A stretch of 64,000 bases of DNA, taken from contig JAHLLD010000001.1 of assembly GCA_020444325.1 (NCBI GenBank), forward strand, positions 1 through 64,000, given 5' to 3'. Shown piece after piece: positions 58,130 through 64,000 of this stretch. The DNA comes from a bacterium (lineage in GTDB: Bacteria; Bacteroidota; Ignavibacteria; SZUA-365). The position numbers and the translations under genes were made by a program. The first letter of the stretch is position 1; every line of letters begins with the position of its first letter. The notes beneath the pieces are model-generated. The model was not told the DNA's origin and did no database searches. It worked only from the letters and a program-made list of their open reading frames with translations.

Positions 58130-59395
58130 TCAATATTTGTAGGAATAATCTGTTACCACGGCTAGTCCACCTATTAGTGGTAGTAGACCAACCATCAATG
58201 GTACAATATACGTCGGTGTTAATCCAGCTGAAAACCCCAGCCATATTATCAAGGCTCCCATACCCAGAAATCGCCACTCACCTCGCAACTTCCAAACAAC
58301 CCAGATTGTGCGGCCCAACCATAATAGATACAGCAGCAGCCCGACTGCTCCAGACATTAACAATATGCGCAGAAAATCATTGTGCGCACCGAAACCGGTA
58401 CCTATTGTAGACTCATCGACAGCAAACGGCACTCCAAGAAGCTTAGCATGTAACGGAAGCCCTGCGTATTGCTTCAAAAATGCCTCCCAAATATACCCTC
58501 GTGAGTTTCCCAGGTGTTCGATGGGCGCATCACCACGCAAAATAGCGAAATCCGGACCGAGCACCTTTTCGTAGTTCGGGTCCGGCCGAAGCAGGAAAGC
58601 AGCAATGGGTGCACAAACAGCAATCAGCAGCAGAATGGCGGACTTCAGCCACAGCCGCTGCCAGAGCATCCCGATCAGCAAGGCTACTGTGAGCGATGCC
58701 AACACCACCCAGGTTGTGACATGAACCACCCAGGGTGTCGAGATACCAAAAACCAGAACGAATATACAAACGATGGTAAACCATCGCCAGGATCCGCGCT
58801 TCAATACTAGGTATCCAGCTCCAAGGTAGCCCATGCTGAAATAGAAACCATAGACGGACACCTGCGCGTATGGCCCCACAAAGCGCACTACACCACTGCG
58901 GACGGAGGTCGAGATCGGCTGGACGAAAATCTCAAAGCAAACGAACATCAGCGGGAACAAGGCTGCCAGAACGAACATGAGCGCGATATGATCAAACATC
59001 TCGCGCTCACGCAAAAGCAGAAATCCGAAAAACAGCAGTAAACCGGGTAGGATAAACTTGATCAGTATGCCCAGACTCTCTGTGCCGGGACTGTCCACAA
59101 GCATGGCCAGTCCAGAAAACAGACAGAGTATCAACCAGGCAACAACCTCAGCATGACGCTTAGCGATACCATCGAGCAGTCCGCGCCTCGTCCACATCGC
59201 AACCAGAAGAAACAACGGCAGTAGCACACCGACAACCTGCAGGGGAGAAACACCGATTGCGTAGTTTTTCCACTTCCAGGTCATGTCGATAACGGGTCTC
59301 AGAAGAATGAGCAGCAGCAGCACCCCCACTGGCCATTCAAAACGCGACCAGAGGTGGATAAGCCTGCTCCCATTTTGCGCTTCAGCGCACGGCAT
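58130..59395 (-). CDS. O-antigen ligase/polymerase-like membrane protein, 421 aa
   Basis: About eleven helices with one large periplasmic loop near the C-terminus that holds the Wzy_C-type signature GTGFGAHNDFLRILLMSGAVGLLLYL, including the conserved His. GNSRGYIWEAFLKQY before it also fits. It either joins polysaccharide to lipid A core or polymerises repeat units. One-base overlap with the glycosyltransferase gene upstream. Confidence 0.85.
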   Translation of the reverse strand: MPCAEAQNGSRLIHLWSRFEWPVGVLLLLILLRPVIDMTWKWKNYAIGVSPLQVVGVLLPLFLLVAMWTRRGLLDGIAKRHAEVVAWLILCLFSGLAMLVDSPGTESLGILIKFILPGLLLFFGFLLLREREMFDHIALMFVLAALFPLMFVCFEIFVQPISTSVRSGVVRFVGPYAQVSVYGFYFSMGYLGAGYLVLKRGSWRWFTIVCIFVLVFGISTPWVVHVTTWVVLASLTVALLIGMLWQRLWLKSAILLLIAVCAPIAAFLLRPDPNYEKVLGPDFAILRGDAPIEHLGNSRGYIWEAFLKQYAGLPLHAKLLGVPFAVDESTIGTGFGAHNDFLRILLMSGAVGLLLYLLWLGRTIWVVWKLRGEWRFLGMGALIIWLGFSAGLTPTYIVPLMVGLLPLIGGLAVVTDYSYKY

Positions 59396-60543
59396 CAGGC
59401 TTTTCCGGCTGTTACATACGCAATTGCCTGGCGGAAGCCATCCACCATGCGCTCGATATTTGCTTCGCTCTCCTCAGTGTCCAGTGCATTTGCCTTCATC
59501 GCAAGCAACAACTCTCTGTCTTCTATCAGCATCGCGATGGTGTTGGAAAGTGCTTCAGGACCGGGGTTGGACAGCAACCCGTTTTCACCATGTCTCAGAT
59601 ATTCGAGTTCTGGTCCATGAAATGGGCCTGTTTCGGTTGATGCATAGGTGATTACGGGAAGTCCAAATGCATACGCATGCACGAGGGCGAGTCCCACCGC
59701 GCCGGGCAATACGAGCACATCCATTGCTTCAAGAATTGGCGCCGTTGCTTCGACGTCATGAATTTCGCCGAGATAGCGAAAGCCCTCGCTCTCAGCTCGC
59801 TCTCTTACCATACTTTCAAGTTCACCCCCGCCAATTACTGTCAGAGTTACATTACTATGTTTTGCGCGAAGCAATGTAAACGCATCAAGCAGGTCGAGGA
59901 TACGCTTGCTTTTAACAAGCTTACCAAAGTACAGAAGATGTAAAGCAGCGCCCTTCTCAACACCGGATTCAATTTTGCCGTCACGCGTCAATTGCGAACG
60001 CACTTCGGCCAGCTTTTTGGTGTCCATACTATTTACAGCTACGAAGGCACGAGTGGACAATGCTGTATGACGCTGAACCACACTTTCCCTTCTTGCATGG
60101 GAGTAGAACAGCACAGCGTCCATCATGCGAAACAAATACGGAGAGATATAGTAGTGTCTGCTCTTTGACTGACAGACCACATCCTTGTTACGAATGCCAT
60201 GCGACCAGCTGATAAGTTTGTACCTGAAGACTGGACGCAGGAGGAGAAGTTTCCAGAATGTCGTGAAACCAAAAGAGAATTGAGTGATTACGACTTCAGG
60301 ACTGTGTTTTCGAAGCACTGGCAGAATTTGCTGCCGATAGTAGCTGCTTTTCCCGACTATTCTTTTTCCAGGAAGAATTTCGTTTGGATAGTCAATGTCC
60401 TCGGAAGCCGATCTTGCATCCACGCTATGACAGACAATTATCCCCAGCTTCTCAAACAGGTGCCGAAATACATCTACCCTGTACGAGGGTACAATTCGCT
60501 GGAAGAGCAATGTCCCTGATCGATCAGGCAGAAGTCGACTCAC
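59395..60543 (-). CDS. Glycosyltransferase, GT4-like, 382 aa
   Basis: A GT-B fold cytoplasmic enzyme: the N-domain has [20 protein letters not shown] and SWSHGIRN; the C-domain starts with [20 protein letters not shown], then [28 protein letters not shown], the phosphate-binding [24 protein letters not shown] and the ETGPFHGPE acid pair. Retaining mechanism expected from the family. Its start overlaps fcl by 20 bp. Donor could be GDP-fucose or another sugar; not decidable. Confidence 0.88.
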   Translation of the reverse strand: MSRLLPDRSGTLLFQRIVPSYRVDVFRHLFEKLGIIVCHSVDARSASEDIDYPNEILPGKRIVGKSSYYRQQILPVLRKHSPEVVITQFSFGFTTFWKLLLLRPVFRYKLISWSHGIRNKDVVCQSKSRHYYISPYLFRMMDAVLFYSHARRESVVQRHTALSTRAFVAVNSMDTKKLAEVRSQLTRDGKIESGVEKGAALHLLYFGKLVKSKRILDLLDAFTLLRAKHSNVTLTVIGGGELESMVRERAESEGFRYLGEIHDVEATAPILEAMDVLVLPGAVGLALVHAYAFGLPVITYASTETGPFHGPELEYLRHGENGLLSNPGPEALSNTIAMLIEDRELLLAMKANALDTEESEANIERMVDGFRQAIAYVTAGKA

Positions 60544-61570
60544 AGTAGAAATCGTACACGCGTTTTATACCCTCCTCCAGCGAAATAGCTGGCGCCCATC
60601 CCAGGTTCTTCAACCGACTCACATCCATGAGCTTTCGCGGTGTGCCATCCGGATACTCATCGTTGAAACGAATCTCCCCTTCAAATCCCACGATATCCTT
60701 CACCAGCTCAGCCAGCTCACGAATGGAAATATCCTCTCCAGTCCCGACATTCAAATGCTGTTCACCATTGTAATTCTGCATCATATACACCAACGCCGAC
60801 GCACAATCATCCACATGCAGAAACTCCCTCCTCGGCGCCCCCGTCCCCCACACCTCAACGGAATCCGCTGTCACACCGAAAGAAGCCAATAATCTTTCCA
60901 GATCTTCGTCCGAAGCGCCCTCCACCTCCCTCCGCGTAGATCCGCATTCCAAATCCGTGCGAATCCGTGTTCCCCCTCCCTGCTGCAGCAGCTTTGCCAA
61001 GTGAAATTTGCGAATAAGTGCCGGCAGCACATGACTATTCTTCAAATCGAAGTTGTCATTCATCCCGTACATATTCGTCGGCATGGCGGAGATGAAGTCA
61101 TCCCCATACTGACGCTTGTACGACTCGCACATCTTGAGTCCCGCAATCTTCGCGATCGCGTACGGCTCATTCGTCGGTTCCAGCTCACCGGTAAGCAGAT
61201 GTTCTTCCTGCATGGGCTGAGGGGCGTGCTTCGGGTAAATGCAGGACGAGCCCAGGAAAAGCAGCTTCTTTACACCGTGCTCATGCGCTGTGTGAATGAC
61301 GTTATTCTGTATTGCCAGGTTCTGGTAAATGAACTCGCCGCGATACACGTTGTTCGCGTAAATGCCACCCACACGGGCGGCGGCCAGGAAGACATAGTAT
61401 GGTTTTTCCTCATCGAAGAATTTCTGCACGGCGGACTGCTTCGTCAAATCGAGTTCATCAATGGATTTCCCGACAAGGTTGGAAAATCCATCCAATTCCA
61501 GCTTCCGCCAGATGGCAGAACCAACCATGCCGGTGTGTCCGGCAACGTAAATTTTTGCGTTTTTGTCCAT
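60524..61570 (-). CDS. fcl: GDP-L-fucose synthase, 348 aa
   Basis: Converts GDP-4-keto-6-deoxymannose to GDP-L-fucose. Extended [52 protein letters not shown] (YxxxK), [12 protein letters not shown] and [16 protein letters not shown]. It is longer than the about 315-residue enzymes because of the segment 197-232; long forms with an extra loop here are known in Bacteroidota. Within this loop the DNA at 60905-60979 reads like intergenic repeat (ACACGGATTCGCACGGATTT). Paired with gmd, 7 bp away. Confidence 0.95.
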   Translation of the reverse strand: MDKNAKIYVAGHTGMVGSAIWRKLELDGFSNLVGKSIDELDLTKQSAVQKFFDEEKPYYVFLAAARVGGIYANNVYRGEFIYQNLAIQNNVIHTAHEHGVKKLLFLGSSCIYPKHAPQPMQEEHLLTGELEPTNEPYAIAKIAGLKMCESYKRQYGDDFISAMPTNMYGMNDNFDLKNSHVLPALIRKFHLAKLLQQGGGTRIRTDLECGSTRREVEGASDEDLERLLASFGVTADSVEVWGTGAPRREFLHVDDCASALVYMMQNYNGEQHLNVGTGEDISIRELAELVKDIVGFEGEIRFNDEYPDGTPRKLMDVSRLKNLGWAPAISLEEGIKRVYDFYCESTSA

Positions 61571-61577
61571 CTTTTTC

Positions 61578-62618
61578 TCAGTATCCGCGACGCAGGACCT
61601 TCTCGTGATCCGATTGCGCCATGATTTTAACCAGTTCCTCGAATTTCACCTGCGGCTCCCAGTTGAGCTTTTCCTTCGCCTTGGCCGGATCACCGATCAG
61701 GATTTCGACCTCGGTAGGACGATAGTAACGGGGACTGACTTCCACCAACACCTTGCCATCACCCCGGTTGCGTCCGATTTCCTTATCTTCCTTACCTTCC
61801 CAGTCCAATTCAATCCCCAACTCACGAAATGCGATCATCGTGAATTCGCGCACGGTATGCGTCTCACCGGTCGCTACCACAAAATCATCCGGAACATCCT
61901 GCTGCAGCATGCGCCACATTGCATCGACATACTCGGGAGCGTAACCCCAGTCGCGCTTGGCATCCAGGTTGCCGAGCACCAGCTTGTCCTGCAGTCCCTC
62001 CTTAATCCTCGCCGCTGCGCGTGTGATTTTACGTGTGACGAAGGTCTCGCCACGACGCGGTGACTCATGGTTGAACAGGATACCGTTACATGCATAAAGG
62101 TTGTATGCTTCCCGGTAGTTCACGACGATCCAGTAACCGTAAATCTTTGCAACGGCATAGGGTGAACGCGGATAAAACGGTGTGGTCTCTGTCTGCGGTA
62201 TTTCGCGCACCTTTCCGTACAACTCGCTGGTAGACGCCTGGTAGAAACGCGTTTTCACGCCGGTTTCCTTGATCGCATCCAGGAAGCGCAGCGTCCCAAC
62301 CGCATCCACTTCCGCCGTATACTCCGGCACCTCGAAGGAGACTTTCACATGACTCTGCGCTGCGAGATTATACACCTCATCCGGATCGATCTTCTCGAGC
62401 AACCGATTCAGATTACTTGAATCCGTCATATCACCATAGTGCAGAAACAGCTTTTCATTATACACCGACGGATCATTGTACAGATGGTCAATACGGCCGG
62501 TGTTAAAAGATGAACTGCGACGCATGATGCCATGAACCGTGTAGCCTTTCTCGAGCAGGAGCTCTGCGAGGTAAGAGCCATCCTGGCCGGTTATGCCGGT
62601 GATTAGAGCGGTCTTCAT
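61578..62618 (-). CDS. gmd: GDP-mannose 4,6-dehydratase, 346 aa
   Basis: First enzyme of GDP-fucose formation. Features: [25 protein letters not shown] (Rossmann), [51 protein letters not shown], the catalytic STSELYGKV and [15 protein letters not shown], and [17 protein letters not shown]. Length and order are standard. It is the first gene of the continuous polysaccharide transcript; a CGCAGATT element lies upstream. Confidence 0.97.
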   Translation of the reverse strand: MKTALITGITGQDGSYLAELLLEKGYTVHGIMRRSSSFNTGRIDHLYNDPSVYNEKLFLHYGDMTDSSNLNRLLEKIDPDEVYNLAAQSHVKVSFEVPEYTAEVDAVGTLRFLDAIKETGVKTRFYQASTSELYGKVREIPQTETTPFYPRSPYAVAKIYGYWIVVNYREAYNLYACNGILFNHESPRRGETFVTRKITRAAARIKEGLQDKLVLGNLDAKRDWGYAPEYVDAMWRMLQQDVPDDFVVATGETHTVREFTMIAFRELGIELDWEGKEDKEIGRNRGDGKVLVEVSPRYYRPTEVEILIGDPAKAKEKLNWEPQVKFEELVKIMAQSDHEKVLRRGY

Positions 62619-62654
62619 GTTGATCTAAGTCTCGTTTGGTAAAGATTTCGGAAG

Positions 62655-62772
62655 GAACTGAAGAGCAACGCAGATTTTCGCGGGTTCACCGCAGAGAACG
62701 CAGATGAAAAATGTAAAAGCCTGATCAGCGAAAATCTGCGTAAAATCTGTGACAATCTGCGTTCCTCTTTTC
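62655..62772. repeat. CGCAGATT-word element outside the main cluster
   Basis: GAAGAGCAACGCAGATTTTCG and CACCGCAGAGAACGCAG forward, centre GAAAAATGTAAAAGCCTGAT, then CAGCGAAAATCTGCG and GACAATCTGCGTTCCTCTTTT inverted. It fills nearly the whole gap between gmd and the barrel gene and touches the TAA stop of the latter. Confidence 0.88.
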
Positions 62773-64000
62773 TTAGAACCCGATGTTGAACCCACCTGAA
62801 ATAGTGGTGGTTTTTCCAAGATACGCCGCGGGGACGTAAAGTGCCGCATCGGGGCCGGTGATGTCGCGGAGGGTGAGGGAGGCGAAGAGGCGGCCGTTGT
62901 GGGTGAGTTCGTAGCCGGCTTCGAGGTTGATGGTCTGGTTTTCGTAGCGCACGGATTCCATGAAGGGGACTTTAATAGCTTGTCGTCCAGTCACATAGAC
63001 AACGTCGGGACCTTTACGTGCCTTGCTGAATTCGGCCTTGAGTCGGAGTCCTCGCAGGGGCTTCACGATGACGGAGGCGTAGAGTTCGTCCGCATTGTCG
63101 CGCAGGTAATGCCCTAACACGTAACGGTTTGTCTCGAATGTGGTGGTCGCGAGGTTGTGCTTGTACACCATGGGATTTGTGTGCGTGAATTCACCGGTGA
63201 GGATGACGTCTTTAACCGGCCAGTTGCTCAACCGTGCACCTGTCTTGAGGCTGTAGAAGTTGTTGTCCTCGCCCTCTGTGAAGCGGCGCGTGTTCAGCTC
63301 ATCGAAAAACACCGTGGCATAGAGATGAAGGTGACGGATCTGACGGGAACTGATGTCGAGAAACATCTGCGCATTCTGCCCTGTCTTGTTCGCTGCACCG
63401 TTGAGTGTGTGGTCGACGGACTTGTAAAACAGAAAGGGTACAAAGTATGCGGCCTGCAGTCCGACGTCACTGTAGATGATGGAATTCCCGAAAGACACAT
63501 GCAGTTGTTGCAACGGTTTGAAGGTGAACAGGTTCGTGGCCAGGTATTTTTCGCGGAATATCTCGCGGTACACTCCTTCCTGTGTGTTGAATGAGCGTGT
63601 ACTGTCGAGTACTTCCGACACCAGCCAGGCATGAATGTAGTTGAATTCGAACCAGTCCACCGGAGCCAGATGCAGCCGCAGCTGTCCCGGCGAAGGGAAG
63701 CGGCCGGAATAGATATTCGTCCCTGCATACCCGCTCCCCCACTGGAAATAATCCTTCACCAAACCAACAGAACCCCAGTCCCACCCCACGGTAATTCCAC
63801 CCCGTGCTTCGCTGTAATCGCGTCCCCCTGTCGCCGCACCCTTGCTCGGCGTTCCATACCGGTCATTCAGAAACTCCGCACGCGTAATCTGATAGCTCTC
63901 GTGATTATCGCGGAGGCTCGTGTAGATGCCAACATGTTCACCGATATACCCGTATGCGGAAATCCCCTGCCAGCGGTGGTAGAAAAACTCATTCTCAGTA
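62773..64000 (-). CDS. Outer-membrane beta-barrel protein, Wzi-like capsule assembly family, partial
   Basis: The frame is open from the TAA stop at 62773 to the window edge, so the 5' part is outside; at least 409 residues. It is beta-barrel-like: alternating hydrophobic strands with aromatic girdles, ending TISGGFNIGF with terminal Phe. The pattern VDWFEFNYIHAWL, QQLHVSFGNSIIYSDVGLQAAYFVPFLFY and FLDISSRQIRHLHLYATVFFDEL resembles Wzi-type proteins, which bind capsule to the surface. Position next to gmd/fcl supports this. The family call is by pattern only. Confidence 0.65.
   Translation of the reverse strand, partial: TENEFFYHRWQGISAYGYIGEHVGIYTSLRDNHESYQITRAEFLNDRYGTPSKGAATGGRDYSEARGGITVGWDWGSVGLVKDYFQWGSGYAGTNIYSGRFPSPGQLRLHLAPVDWFEFNYIHAWLVSEVLDSTRSFNTQEGVYREIFREKYLATNLFTFKPLQQLHVSFGNSIIYSDVGLQAAYFVPFLFYKSVDHTLNGAANKTGQNAQMFLDISSRQIRHLHLYATVFFDELNTRRFTEGEDNNFYSLKTGARLSNWPVKDVILTGEFTHTNPMVYKHNLATTTFETNRYVLGHYLRDNADELYASVIVKPLRGLRLKAEFSKARKGPDVVYVTGRQAIKVPFMESVRYENQTINLEAGYELTHNGRLFASLTLRDITGPDAALYVPAAYLGKTTTISGGFNIGF

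Overview
The window is a chromosomal segment of a Gram-negative bacterium of the Fibrobacterota-Chlorobiota-Bacteroidota superphylum. Three secreted proteins end in a type IX-like C-terminal sorting domain, two of them with the 'QNYPNPFNPTT' signature. There are also a TonB-dependent receptor with a carboxypeptidase-regulatory N-domain, two DUF4249-like lipoproteins and many Sec/SPII lipoproteins. The rather high GC content and the exact form of the sorting domains fit the Chlorobi/Ignavibacteria/Kapabacteria side better than classical Bacteroides, but lineage below superphylum is inference.

Layout. 1-30 kb carries housekeeping and envelope genes: rdgB, a Bax-inhibitor-1 family protein, tRNA-Val(UAC), an M14 peptidase, uvrB, a 1072-aa beta-helix protein with dockerin-like repeats, an RmlD-like reductase, a DEAD-box helicase, clpX, a histone-H1-like protein, gamma-glutamyltransferase, a VWA/cohesin-like secreted protein, a subtilase lipoprotein and an amidohydrolase with a sorting domain. 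These are followed by the SRP RNA (not visible as an ORF) and a recX - two DUF4249 lipoproteins - recA - thpR block. 30-33 kb holds a GxxExxY gene, a protein of unknown function and a Sua5-type tRNA-modification gene. 33-64 kb is one strand: a TonB receptor and then a polysaccharide (capsule/O-antigen-like) locus of about 27 kb. Read in its own direction the locus runs Wzi-like barrel, gmd, fcl, GT4, O-antigen ligase/polymerase, acyl carrier protein, ANL ligase, SDR, deacetylase-like, hexapeptide acyltransferase, a 55-aa 'DPGTG' membrane peptide, a NoeA-type methyltransferase, a sulfatase-fold membrane enzyme, five GT-C-like membrane proteins (three of them tandem paralogues), asnB, a WecA/TagO-type initiating transferase, ugd, rfbC and another GT-C-like protein. 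Most of these genes overlap by 1-46 bp or are separated by only a few bases. The likely product is a lipid-linked heteropolysaccharide with fucose and uronic acid, possibly amidated by AsnB and decorated by acyl groups delivered from the carrier protein.

The most unusual content is non-coding. (1) Arrays of tiny hairpins with different stems but shared 8-9-nt linkers fill about eleven intergenic gaps. (2) A second family, about 120-270 bp inverted-repeat elements built from CGCAGATT words, fills almost every gap between 30 and 38 kb and one at 62.7 kb; its edges form the stop codons of several genes, and one expanded copy encloses the GxxExxY gene. (3) A third family (GGATTGAATCC modules) lies around asnB and has been read through in frame inside it. 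Together these suggest active intergenic repeat systems that reshape gene ends.
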